NCBI GenBank assembly: GCA_017561145.1 | Contig: JAFZDO010000006.1 | Coordinates: 1 to 47,608 of the forward strand | Direction: 5' to 3' | Source of the DNA: Clostridia bacterium | GTDB taxonomy: Bacteria > Bacillota > Clostridia > Oscillospirales > CAG-382 | DNA length: 47,608 nt | Shown here: piece after piece, positions 25,019-31,862 of the stretch | Layout of the letters: each line of letters opens with the position of its first letter | Numbering within the stretch: position 1 is the stretch's first letter | The notes under the pieces: model-generated | Database searches by the model: none | The model's input: only the letters and a program-made list of their open reading frames with translations | Told to the model about the DNA's origin: nothing | Made by a program: the position numbers and the translations under genes

Positions 25019-25243
25019 TTACAGGTCATCGGCATCCTGGATCGGGCGTTTGCCGTCGATCGGCACACCCGTATAGCTGCCCAACACGTCGCTGTTCATT
25101 TCGGGTGCCATATCGTTAATTCCGAAATTGTCCGTAACGAGGTTTGTCGGGTATCCTGCTCCTATTGCTTGGGGATGAGGATAATAAAATCTGTCCACGT
25201 CGTTAATGCCTTTGGGAAACCTGTATTTTCGTCGTTTTCCCAT
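25019..25243 (-). CDS. 74-residue hydrophilic protein with 'QDADDL' C-terminus
   Basis: A small, basic-to-acidic, soluble protein beginning 'MGKRRKYRFPKGINDVDR' and ending 'DVLGSYTGVPIDGKRPIQDA' plus DDL. It has no cysteine, no membrane helix and many Pro/Gly residues, so may be largely unstructured. The C-terminal pattern DVLGSYTG-P-Q-DADDL is one I believe recurs in small uncharacterised clostridial proteins, but I cannot check this here. AGGAG lies upstream of the ATG, and the leader has a GAACGAA/TTCGTTC hairpin (25262-25280). It is divergent from ruvX. Confidence 0.65.
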   Translation of the reverse strand: MGKRRKYRFPKGINDVDRFYYPHPQAIGAGYPTNLVTDNFGINDMAPEMNSDVLGSYTGVPIDGKRPIQDADDL

Positions 25244-25326
25244 TTGTTTGATGCTCCTGTCCGAACGAATCTCTTTCGTTCAACAATATTATTGCCGTTA
25301 TTGCGGTTTTAATACCTGCTTTCTTG

Positions 25327-25355
25327 TTGACAAAAGCTGGAAAATAAATTAAAAT
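25327..25355 (+). promoter_or_regulatory. Promoter of ruvX
   Basis: TTGACA (25327-25332), 17 bases, TAAAAT (25350-25355). The -10 box covers the ATG at 25354, so that ATG cannot be used on this transcript. Confidence 0.7.
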
Positions 25356-25377
25356 GAGCTTACTAAATTCAAAGGTT

Positions 25378-25800
25378 GTGACTAATATTAAAATTATCGG
25401 AATAGATTACGGCGATGCGCGCGTTGGTGTTGCCGCAAGCGACGGAACCGGCTTTCTTGCCTCCGCCGTTTGTACAGTTAACGTAAACGGAATGCGCGAC
25501 GCCTGCAAAAAGGTCGCTGACAAAATAAAAGAGCTCGGCGGCACGAAGATCGTGCTCGGACTCCCCAAAAACATGGACGGCTCGGAATCCTTCCGCGCCG
25601 ATAAATCAAAAGCGTTCGCCGAAATGATCAAAGAAGCAACCAACCTCGAGGTCGTTTTCGTCGACGAGCGCCTTTCCACCGTCGAAGCGTATACCTATAT
25701 GAACATAACCGACTTTAACGGCAAAAAGCGCCGCCAGGTAATCGATGCCCTTTCGGCACAAATAATATTGCAGTCCTATCTCGATTCGCAAAGAAGATAA
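25378..25800 (+). CDS. ruvX: Putative Holliday-junction resolvase / pre-16S rRNA nuclease, YqgF family
   Basis: A 140-residue RNase-H-fold nuclease (YqgF/RuvX) needed in many bacteria for 16S rRNA 5'-end processing. Motifs are 'IGIDYGDARVGVAASD', 'LGLPKNMDGSES', 'VVFVDERLST' and the C-terminal 'IDALSAQIILQSYLD'. The GTG at 25378 is proposed because the promoter's -10 box overlaps the upstream ATG at 25354; a short leader of about 16 bases follows. If another promoter is used, the 148-residue form starting at 25354 is possible. Confidence 0.85.
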   Translation: MTNIKIIGIDYGDARVGVAASDGTGFLASAVCTVNVNGMRDACKKVADKIKELGGTKIVLGLPKNMDGSESFRADKSKAFAEMIKEATNLEVVFVDERLSTVEAYTYMNITDFNGKKRRQVIDALSAQIILQSYLDSQRR

Positions 25801-25830
25801 AAAAGACGGGGAATACCCGCCTTTTTGTTT
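25799..25830 (+). terminator. Terminator of ruvX
   Basis: AAAAAGACGGG/CCCGCCTTTTT hairpin (one mismatch) followed by T-rich sequence. Confidence 0.75.
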
Positions 25831-25901
25831 TAGCGCTTAAGGGTCGGGATTCTCCGCAGACTTATCGGCTATATATCAAAACAATTCAAAGCCAAGCACA
25901 C

Positions 25902-25932
25902 AAAAAGCGGACAAAAAATTGTCCGCTTTAAA
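25902..25932 (-). terminator. Terminator of the 25957-26283 gene
   Basis: Perfect 11-bp stem AAAGCGGACAA/TTGTCCGCTTT with a T-run on the minus strand. Confidence 0.8.
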
Positions 25933-25956
25933 ACCAAACATCGTGTAATTAAAGAA

Positions 25957-26283
25957 TCACGTATTTTCCTTTAGTAATAGAGGATTCATTACTCTTAAAA
26001 CGGTTGCGCAACCTACAATACGTTTTCCTTCTTGTATTGATATTTTTTTGCCAATCCAAAGACAATGTGGATACACTTCCGGCGTAAGAAAAGTAATAGT
26101 GCCTATTGCTGTGCCATTAGGCGATACTTCGGCAACGCCATAATAACGATGAAGACCTGTTGTCAAATAATTCTCATTGATTAAATGTGCGGGACGGTAT
26201 CCATTTGTCACTGCACGCGTCTTGACCCCATTAAATTCAAAAGAGACCTCGACATCAGGAGCACGAGTAAGAAAATCCTCCAT
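25957..26283 (-). CDS. Stand-alone EF-Tu C-terminal-domain-like protein
   Basis: A 108-residue protein whose whole length resembles the last beta-barrel of elongation factor Tu: 'AVTNGYRPAHLI', 'YYGVAEVSPNGTAIGTITFL' and the final 'EGKRIVGCATVLRV', comparable to the 'GGRTVGAGVV' end of EF-Tu. There is no GTPase domain. Single-domain relatives are scattered in bacteria and their role is unclear; binding of an RNA or protein partner is possible. AGAGGA precedes the ATG. The gene opens an AT-richer accessory stretch. Confidence 0.5.
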   Translation of the reverse strand: MEDFLTRAPDVEVSFEFNGVKTRAVTNGYRPAHLINENYLTTGLHRYYGVAEVSPNGTAIGTITFLTPEVYPHCLWIGKKISIQEGKRIVGCATVLRVMNPLLLKENT

Positions 26284-26332
26284 GTTAGTTATCCTCTAAT
26301 TTCCTAAATATCGTTTTATCGAGTTCTATCGG

Positions 26333-26470
26333 TTAATTGATTTTTAAAGCGATTCCTTTTTCGGCGGTTAATTTTTTAATTTCTTTATATTGCATATATC
26401 CAAGAAGTTCGGTGATGATTTCATTTTTGCACTTATAAGATATGAGCAGTTTTTGCATAAATATCAACAT
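26333..26470 (-). CDS. 45-residue reading frame, possibly a gene remnant
   Basis: A short basic frame, 'MLIFMQKLLISYKCKNEII' then 'TELLGYMQYKEIKKLTAEKG', with no good ribosome site. Its upstream codons stay open for only a few residues. It lies between the EF-Tu-like gene and the 234-residue unknown gene. It could be the tail of a decayed gene or noise. Confidence 0.2.
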   Translation of the reverse strand: MLIFMQKLLISYKCKNEIITELLGYMQYKEIKKLTAEKGIALKIN

Positions 26471-26489
26471 ATCAGCAAGCGTCTAACCT

Positions 26490-27194
26490 TTAAATACTTA
26501 TAGCCCGATTGCGAGCCAAGGCGTATCTTTGGTCTTCGTTAAGGTCGGAAGTTAAGCATAAAATAGGGGAGTACGGAATATTTTTAAGTACGTTCCAATG
26601 GTCTTTTGCTTCAAGATATTGTTGGAAACGTTCTTGCAATGAGCCGATGCATTTATTTGAAATAAAATCTTCCAAATCCTTTGCGCTTTTGAATGCGATA
26701 ATATGTGTTGGAACGGAACGTTCTTTGTGTTTTGCAAGTACCACCGCGTCAAATCCAAATGTACCATATAAATGTTTTTCAACAACAGTGCAGGAGCGTT
26801 CAATTAAAAACCATCTTGCATCATATGTAAAATCGATCTGAATAATTCTGCGTTCGGTTTGCTCATCGAATTGAAGATTAACGTTGTGTTTATTCAGGGT
26901 TTTATCAAAGATAGACAATATTGAACGCTTGGTATCTTCGGTAATCAATTCGGATAATTCTACGTTATTAGGATTCATTATATGACATTGCAAATGAACT
27001 TTTTTGTTATTTGAATGATTATCTTCGTTTACAGGTCCTCGATGCTCAAAATAATTACATACAACGATTTCTATACCACATTCTTCTTTAACACTTCTAA
27101 AAAAATCAACAGCAAAATCTGTATTATCTACAGTTCCGAATTTAATTGCAAAAAGGTAATCGCTGCGAGTGATTTCGAAATTGTTGTTATTCAT
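26490..27194 (-). CDS. Hypothetical protein, 234 residues
   Basis: I do not recognise this protein. It begins 'MNNNNFEITRSDYLFAIKFG', is soluble by composition, and has alternating strands and helices with 'IIQIDFTYDARWFLIER' and 'HWNVLKNIPYSPILCLTSDL' as its most distinctive segments; the first half speaks of 'IEIVVCNYFEHRG' and a His-rich turn. No signal peptide, membrane helix or known catalytic motif is apparent. The ATG at 27194 is preferred because AGGGGGA lies five bases upstream; the frame extends 13 codons further up. A promoter fits at 27332-27360. AT-rich composition differs from the housekeeping block. Confidence 0.55.
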   Translation of the reverse strand: MNNNNFEITRSDYLFAIKFGTVDNTDFAVDFFRSVKEECGIEIVVCNYFEHRGPVNEDNHSNNKKVHLQCHIMNPNNVELSELITEDTKRSILSIFDKTLNKHNVNLQFDEQTERRIIQIDFTYDARWFLIERSCTVVEKHLYGTFGFDAVVLAKHKERSVPTHIIAFKSAKDLEDFISNKCIGSLQERFQQYLEAKDHWNVLKNIPYSPILCLTSDLNEDQRYALARNRAISI

Positions 27195-27331
27195 ATTTCC
27201 CCCTAAATATAATAGTGCATCATAAGCATTCATAAGAACATCAAAAAGGTCAAATACGCGAATACGGGCTGCGCATTGAATTTCTACGTGCAGTTTCGCT
27301 AACGAAAAACAATTCCTCTGTACTAGACAAT

Positions 27332-27360
27332 ATAATACACTTTTAGTGACAACAAATCAA
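27332..27360 (-). promoter_or_regulatory. Promoter of the 234-residue hypothetical gene
   Basis: Minus strand TTGATT (27355-27360), 17 bases, TATTAT (27332-27337). Confidence 0.4.
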
Positions 27361-27404
27361 TATCATCGACAAAATAAATGCTTAAGATTATTGTTTAAAA
27401 AATA

Positions 27405-27439
27405 AGAAAAAGAGAAGAACATATGCTCTCCTCTTTTTT
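27405..27439 (-). terminator. Orphaned original terminator of tRNA-Ser
   Basis: AAAAAGAG/CTCTTTTT hairpin directly next to the displaced tRNA 3' half, T-run on the minus strand. It is in the position of the terminator of the tRNA before the island inserted. Confidence 0.55.
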
Positions 27440-27532
27440 GGCGCAGAGGGAGGGATTCGAACTCTCGTGTGGTTTAACCCACAAACTGATTTCGAGCGGA
27501 CGTCTAACGCTTGAAATTAGTTGATTTTAGCC
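27439..27532 (-). repeat. Left att site: displaced, decayed tRNA-Ser 3' half joined to element end
   Basis: 27439-27496 repeats the 3' half of the intact tRNA-Ser (36191-36246) with only one substitution (T-arm) and a two-base insertion (variable arm). Beyond the anticodon (TTTCGAG, ending 27496) the tRNA match stops and the sequence instead matches the element end at 32446-32480: CGGACGTCTAACGCTTGAAA against CGGACATCTAACGCTTGAAA. This is the pattern of an attL made by integration into a tRNA anticodon loop. Confidence 0.8.
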
Positions 27533-27883
27533 GCATTTAGTATGTTTTACTTTATCATAAAAATCAAGTGTTTTCAAGGGGTTTCACGATTTTGCAGATG
27601 GAAAATTCTCAAAAACATTGCGGCATCATATTTTTTGAAATTGCTCGGATTATTCACGATTTTATTAGATAAATATTAGATTTTTATTAGATGATGTCAC
27701 ATATTATACTAAAATGGATATCCGTTTTGAAATTTTGAGCTAAAACGAATGCGTTGCCAATTATCACCAGAGTTTCTTTTAAGTTGTTTTTAGAATAGTG
27801 CATATAAACTGTACATCCTGTGCACTAATTATGGTTTTGTGCTTTGACCAAATACGACAAAAGGCAAGCAAATAAAACAATAA
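27497..27883. other. Non-coding left end of the left-hand element
   Basis: No gene seen. Contains three direct copies of TTAGAT at 27665, 27676 and 27687, exactly 11 bases apart, and a segment GTGTTTTCAAGGG (near 27572) matching one arm of the right-end hairpin at 32353-32389. Possible recombinase or regulator binding region. Confidence 0.4.
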
Positions 27884-27913
27884 CCCTCGGATTGATTATT
27901 ATCGTTCCGAGGG
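27884..27913 (-). terminator. Terminator of the Spo0A-C-like/XRE pair
   Basis: CCCTCGGA/TCCGAGGG stem just downstream of the leftward gene, with T-rich sequence on the minus strand. Confidence 0.7.
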
Positions 27914-27922
27914 GTGTAATCA

Positions 27923-28276
27923 TTATATTGTTGTCATGTAAACAGCAAAAATATCCAATAATTCTGCAGGAGTAGGTGGTCTTTTCAATTTATTATTAGC
28001 CAGCATACATAACTCATCGTAGTTGGAAATCCATATTTTGTATATAGTCTGTCTTAGGCAGCGTTCTACCGCTCCCCATGAGCAATGATATTTCTCGGCA
28101 ACCGGCATATACACTTCTTTGACTACCGCTTCTAATCTACTACCGTTTTCGGAGACTAAGTAAACTGCATATCCTAACCGATTATATCCTTTATTGTTGC
28201 GATATATGCCCAATCGCCTTAATATAACAGCTATTTGTAGTAATTTTTCTTCTTCATAATTTGACAACTCATTCAT
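27923..28276 (-). CDS. Stand-alone Spo0A C-terminal-domain-like DNA-binding protein
   Basis: A 117-residue protein that resembles only the DNA-binding half of the sporulation master regulator Spo0A. Matching landmarks are 'LRRLGIYRNNKGYNRLGYAV' (Spo0A: I-G-x-P-A-x-x-K-G-Y-x-Y-L-R-x-A), 'KEVYMPVAEKYHCSWGAVER' (TK-x-LYP-x-VA-x-x-x-x-T-x-x-R-V-E-R), 'CLRQTIYKIW' and 'RPPTPAELLDIFA' (KPTNSEFIA). The phosphoreceiver domain is absent, so it would not answer the phosphorelay. It might bind 0A-box-like sites or a divergent site of its own. Its start overlaps the XRE gene's stop by four bases, so the two are likely made together. Confidence 0.7.
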   Translation of the reverse strand: MNELSNYEEEKLLQIAVILRRLGIYRNNKGYNRLGYAVYLVSENGSRLEAVVKEVYMPVAEKYHCSWGAVERCLRQTIYKIWISNYDELCMLANNKLKRPPTPAELLDIFAVYMTTI

Positions 28277-28560
28277 TTTTCGCTCGCTGAGATTTTTTGT
28301 TTCTTAATATTTTGATATAACTTTTTCATTTCATCCATTATTTCATCGCGAGAATAGTAGAGGAATAGATCTTCAGCGGGCAAATCATATAGATCCCATA
28401 ACATCAAAATGGTTTCGAGATCGGTGCCGGTTGTCCCATATTCGATATTACGCAAGGTTCTATCGCTTATATTTATGATTGCAGCAACTTCTTCTTGAGT
28501 GTATTTTAACATACACCGTCGTTTGTATAAAAAATTCCCCAATTCTACAAAATTTACCAT
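28273..28560 (-). CDS. XRE-family helix-turn-helix regulator, partner of the Spo0A-C-like protein
   Basis: A 95-residue protein with an N-terminal XRE helix-turn-helix, 'RCMLKYTQEEVAAIINISDR' followed by 'TLRNIEYGTTGTDLETILML', and a charged C-terminal helix. It probably represses its own promoter: the upstream region 28568-28626 is packed with inverted repeats. AGGAG five bases upstream supports ATG 28560 over an earlier in-frame ATG. It forms a two-gene operon with the Spo0A-C-like gene (ATGA overlap). Confidence 0.75.
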   Translation of the reverse strand: MVNFVELGNFLYKRRCMLKYTQEEVAAIINISDRTLRNIEYGTTGTDLETILMLWDLYDLPAEDLFLYYSRDEIMDEMKKLYQNIKKQKISASEK

Positions 28561-28567
28561 ATCTACT

Positions 28568-28626
28568 CCTATTAAGTCAATTGTACGATACAAATTTCCA
28601 ACTTAATAGGAAAAAACTTTCCTATT
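28568..28626 (-). promoter_or_regulatory. Operator-like inverted-repeat cluster before the XRE gene
   Basis: Three nested dyads: CCTATTAAG (28568-28576) with CTTAATAGG (28602-28610); TTGTA-CGA-TACAA (28581-28593); AATAGGAAA (28605-28613) with TTTCCTATT (28618-28626). All are perfect. Confidence 0.55.
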
Positions 28627-28741
28627 TCACAGAGTTCTTATATCTTAAATACTATCAGATATTTGAAAAATTTCAATTATTGCCTTGTTTGGCAACATAC
28701 AAATGTTTACAATTTAGAAACATTTAAGCAAAATGTAAAAC

Positions 28742-28780
28742 AAAAGAACCCCTTGCCATAAAATGGACAAAGGGTTCGTG
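28742..28780 (-). terminator. Terminator of the small lipoprotein gene
   Basis: GAACCC/GGGTTC stem, with a T-rich tail on the minus strand, just past the stop at 28789. Confidence 0.6.
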
Positions 28781-28788
28781 ATATTGTT

Positions 28789-29172
28789 TTATGTACGCTC
28801 GAAGGTCAGCCTTGTCGTTGTGATGCTAATATTCGGGTTGAATAAATCTGTTACGAATATTGAAAACATATCGTTATCATAGGTGCACGTGCCAGAAAGA
28901 TAGGTTTCTGTTTCAGCGACGTTGGTTATCGAAACTTTTCCGTCTTCCATATCGGTGAAAACAACAGATATCGAGATAGCTGCGCCGTTCTTGTCAAGCA
29001 TTGTTGCATCTGTAATTTTGCCGTCGGCCGATACCGAAAATTTGATATTTTCGTTCTTACACTGCCAAGTGGTATTTGTATAATCGATCGGGCGCATAGG
29101 TTCATCACCGCAAGCGACTAGTCCGATACAGCAGATTACAATAAAAAATAACGAGAAAATTTTGATTTTCAT
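28789..29172 (-). CDS. Small lipoprotein, 127 residues
   Basis: A signal peptide with lipobox 'LVAC' (Cys21) then 'GDEPMRPIDYTNTTWQCKNE' and a small beta-rich domain with alternating strands ('ITDATMLDKNGAAISISVVF', 'SGTCTYDNDMFSIFV'), similar in size to lipocalin-like or META-like lipoproteins of unknown role. GGAGG precedes the ATG. It is element-borne; the leader 'LVACGDE' matches the two chromosomal lipoproteins in this window, which suggests the same export route rather than common function. Confidence 0.65.
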   Translation of the reverse strand: MKIKIFSLFFIVICCIGLVACGDEPMRPIDYTNTTWQCKNENIKFSVSADGKITDATMLDKNGAAISISVVFTDMEDGKVSITNVAETETYLSGTCTYDNDMFSIFVTDLFNPNISITTTRLTFERT

Positions 29173-29264
29173 AGTGCCTCCTAATATTTTTTGCGTCCTA
29201 TTGCGGAAACATTATAACACACTCAATATAAAAACGCAAAGGATAAATAAAAAAACAAGAATAA

Positions 29265-29310
29265 AAACACAGACATCGAATTCGTGAGACTGATGTCTGT
29301 GTTTGGTTTT
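29265..29310. terminator. Strong hairpin in a divergent intergenic region
   Basis: Perfect 13-bp stem AAACACAGACATC (29265-29277) / GATGTCTGTGTTT (29292-29304), flanked by T-runs on both strands. It lies between divergent genes, where no protein gene needs a terminator, so it may end an unannotated small RNA or insulate the two sides. Confidence 0.5.
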
Positions 29311-29482
29311 TATGACTGTTTGGTTAGGGAACGATCATCAATTATGAAATACAAAAAAATAATCCGAAAACAGTTGTTATTACAAACAAAACATAGAAAA
29401 TGTGTTGCCAATGGTGTATGGAGAAAGGCAAGCAGAATTGTTAGAATAAACTGAAAAACTATATTGTGGAGTAGGTTTAATT

Positions 29483-29872
29483 ATGGACAACAATAAAAAA
29501 CACAAATCGAAAAATCACGTTAAATTTTCTAATAGGCGAGAGGCCGCATTTTATGCAAATCTCGGAAAGAAATTATCTTCTGCGCTAAAAGAGCAACATT
29601 TGACACAAGAGGCGTTTGCCGAGAATGTCGACATATCCGTTGGCATGGCACGTGAGCATTTGCGAGGCACAAGAAGAATGTATCTCTATAAATATTTGAG
29701 AATAACCAGAAGCTTAAATATTAATGGATTAAGATTATTAGCTGAACTAATGCCCGAATTCGGATATGCGCAACAACGAAAAGAATATCTTGATTTGTGC
29801 GAAAAGCTTTCAAAATGTTCTCAAGAAACGATTAAAAAGATATCCGATATGTTAGACGGAGATGTTGATTAG
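29483..29872 (+). CDS. Helix-turn-helix protein, XRE-like
   Basis: A 129-residue basic protein with a lambda-repressor-like helix-turn-helix: 'KKLSSALKEQHLTQEAFAEN' then 'VDISVGMAREHLRGTRRMYL'. The recognition-helix region is atypical, so DNA-binding specificity cannot be guessed. It precedes the ECF sigma gene by 84 bases and may control that cassette. GGAG stands upstream of the ATG. Confidence 0.6.
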   Translation: MDNNKKHKSKNHVKFSNRREAAFYANLGKKLSSALKEQHLTQEAFAENVDISVGMAREHLRGTRRMYLYKYLRITRSLNINGLRLLAELMPEFGYAQQRKEYLDLCEKLSKCSQETIKKISDMLDGDVD

Positions 29873-29956
29873 TTATAGCTTAATTGCCCCTCTATAATAA
29901 ACATGTCGAAAACCGCATAAATACCTGCTTAAAAGTCTAAAAAAGGAGAAATTTTT

Positions 29957-30511
29957 TTGAAGACCAACGAAAAAGAAGTGTTTCGATTAACAACGGATGA
30001 GGCCGAATACATAAGGGATCTGATAATAAGAAATGAGTATATCATAAGAGCCGAAGTCAGATTAGTATTGCGCGACAAATTCGAGCAAATCGGCGAGGAC
30101 TGTATCAGCGAAATATATTTACTTGCTTGTAAAAAGATTGCGGTGTTGAAGAAGCATGAAAAACCCGATGCATGGATAACCGTCGCATCTAAAAAGGTTG
30201 CTCAAAATATGGCTCGGAAACACAACACTGTTTTGAATAACTCAACCGATGACAATATAACCAACGTTAGAACAGAAGACAATGTTTTTGAAGATGCATT
30301 GTATAATATTTGGATGGAAGACGGTTCTATAGATAAACTACTTAACACCTTAACTCCGCACGAACGCGAAATATACGATCTGATTTATAAAAAGCGCTTG
30401 TCATCGAAGGAAGTCGCAATATTGATGGGTACCAGCGACAGTACAATACGAAATACTGTGGCAAAAATCAAACAAAAAATCAAAAATGCAATTGAAACAA
30501 TACTTTTTTGA
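29957..30511 (+). CDS. ECF-type RNA polymerase sigma factor
   Basis: A 184-residue sigma-70-family protein. Region 2 lies at about 35-105 ('VLRDKFEQIGEDCISEIYLL', 'PDAWITVASKKVAQNMARKH'); region 4 at about 130-182 ('LNTLTPHEREIYDLIYKKRL', 'SSKEVAILMGTSDSTIRNTV'). There is no region 1 or 3, as in ECF factors. The start is a TTG with AGGAGA seven bases upstream. It is followed by a membrane protein with the layout of an anti-sigma factor, so its activity is probably controlled by an envelope signal. Confidence 0.85.
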   Translation: MKTNEKEVFRLTTDEAEYIRDLIIRNEYIIRAEVRLVLRDKFEQIGEDCISEIYLLACKKIAVLKKHEKPDAWITVASKKVAQNMARKHNTVLNNSTDDNITNVRTEDNVFEDALYNIWMEDGSIDKLLNTLTPHEREIYDLIYKKRLSSKEVAILMGTSDSTIRNTVAKIKQKIKNAIETILF

Positions 30512-30578
30512 AAAAATTTCAATTTTAGAATAGACATTTACCGACATGACAACATGTTTATAATGAGGAGGTAAAAAA

Positions 30579-31442
30579 GTGGATAAAAATTTACTTGATA
30601 ATATGTCCGGTCAAGAACTCAAGGAGATGATTAATGATGAGATAATCACTTTAGAAGATCTTGATAATACGGCTTTGGAAAAAATATTGGATTTCGAAAC
30701 AGATATGCTTTGCTTTGGTGCCGGCGACATGACAACGATACGCCGTTGCTCTGAACTTTTGAATAAAAGAAATGATTCTGATGTATTAAATAAAGATAAG
30801 ATTATTTCTATTATTGATAGAGTTAAAAGAGAGCATGTTATTATTGTTGACGAAGAAAAAACACAGGAATCCAAAGCAAAGGTTATCAGAGGAAAACATA
30901 TTATATTACGTAGAATCGGTTTGGTTGCTGCTATTATTACGGTATTAATGTCGGTTACCGTGTTAGTAGCAGCTGCATTTGGCGTAAATATATTTGAATA
31001 TATCAGCAAAATTGTGCGCCAAGATGAAGGTTCACAAATAAATGTAGAACAATTTACTTTTCACAATGGCGGTGAAATCAAGTATTATTCTTCTATTGAG
31101 GATATGGTGGAAGAACAAAAATGGTGTATAATGCATCCCACCAAACTACCCGAAAATGTGACTATAGAAAAAATCACAATGTACGCAACAACAAGGGGAA
31201 ATGATGAGATCTGTATAATCACCAATAATAACAATATAAAAATCAGTATAGAGAAAAATGCCGAAAATAAAGATATTTGGGAAAATCACGATTCTTTTTA
31301 CGAATCAAATGGAACTAAATATTATGTTTTTCAAGAGGATGGTGTTTATCTCGCAATATGTTATCATAATGGCGACTATTATTCTATTCAATCAAATAAC
31401 TATGATGAACTAATTCTAATAATTGATAATTTAAAGGAGTAA
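30579..31442 (+). CDS. Membrane anti-sigma factor with DUF4367-like extracellular domain
   Basis: A 287-residue protein with a cytoplasmic N-terminal part (1 to about 112), one membrane helix ('RIGLVAAIITVLMSVTVLVA', about 115-137) and an extracellular domain (about 150-287) that resembles DUF4367 ('IMHPTKLPENVTIEKITMYA', 'YYVFQEDGVYLAICYHNGDY'). DUF4367 proteins next to ECF sigma genes in Clostridia are taken to be anti-sigma factors. The start is a GTG behind GAGGAGGT. The gene lies 67 bases after the sigma gene and four bases before the secreted protein gene. Confidence 0.75.
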   Translation: MDKNLLDNMSGQELKEMINDEIITLEDLDNTALEKILDFETDMLCFGAGDMTTIRRCSELLNKRNDSDVLNKDKIISIIDRVKREHVIIVDEEKTQESKAKVIRGKHIILRRIGLVAAIITVLMSVTVLVAAAFGVNIFEYISKIVRQDEGSQINVEQFTFHNGGEIKYYSSIEDMVEEQKWCIMHPTKLPENVTIEKITMYATTRGNDEICIITNNNNIKISIEKNAENKDIWENHDSFYESNGTKYYVFQEDGVYLAICYHNGDYYSIQSNNYDELILIIDNLKE

Positions 31443-31445
31443 AAA

Positions 31446-31847
31446 ATGAAAAAGGTTATAAGTGTTTTAATAAGCGTATTAATTGTAATGACGGCTCTTT
31501 GCGTGGCTGTTTCCGCAGAAAACTCAATTAACAATACATATACCTTTGAAACCGAAGATACCAATTACACTGTAACATTTAACAACAACAACCTTTCCGA
31601 AGAACAGCAGAGAATCGTTGCCGAAAAATTGGTATTTGGCAGCGATAATTCAGCTCAAACCTATGGCTTGGGTTGTGTTCTTTTCGGTCATGATTATAAA
31701 TACACTGCTGCAAATGTAGTCACACACAAAGCCAGAGCGTCTCAACCAAGATGCAAAGAAGATACTTATGAAGTTAAATACTGCGAAGATTGCGATTTCA
31801 CAGAAGAAACTTTAATCAATTCCAAATATATTTACTGCTGCGACTGA
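31446..31847 (+). CDS. Small secreted cysteine-rich protein
   Basis: A 133-residue predicted exported protein: signal peptide 'MKKVISVLISVLIVMTALCV' ending near 'VSAEN', then a mature domain of about 108 residues with six cysteines after the signal in the pattern 'GLGCVLFGHDYKY', 'PRCKEDTYEVKYCEDCDFT' and a terminal 'YCCD'. The paired cysteines suggest a metal or disulfide-held knuckle outside the cell. It is co-expressed with the sigma/anti-sigma pair, so it may be the sensed or regulated product. The family is not known to me by name. Confidence 0.65.
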   Translation: MKKVISVLISVLIVMTALCVAVSAENSINNTYTFETEDTNYTVTFNNNNLSEEQQRIVAEKLVFGSDNSAQTYGLGCVLFGHDYKYTAANVVTHKARASQPRCKEDTYEVKYCEDCDFTEETLINSKYIYCCD

Positions 31848-31862
31848 TAAAGAGAGGGTAAT

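Noticed and set aside
26476..26498. GCAAGCGTCTAACC segment considered as a fourth att site
   Set aside because: It resembles the att core GTCTAACGCTTG only in part and in mixed order, with no tRNA match next to it.
27892..28560. The XRE/Spo0A-C-like pair considered as a toxin-antitoxin system
   Set aside because: Both proteins look like DNA-binding regulators; no toxin fold is seen, so a regulatory pair is the simpler call.
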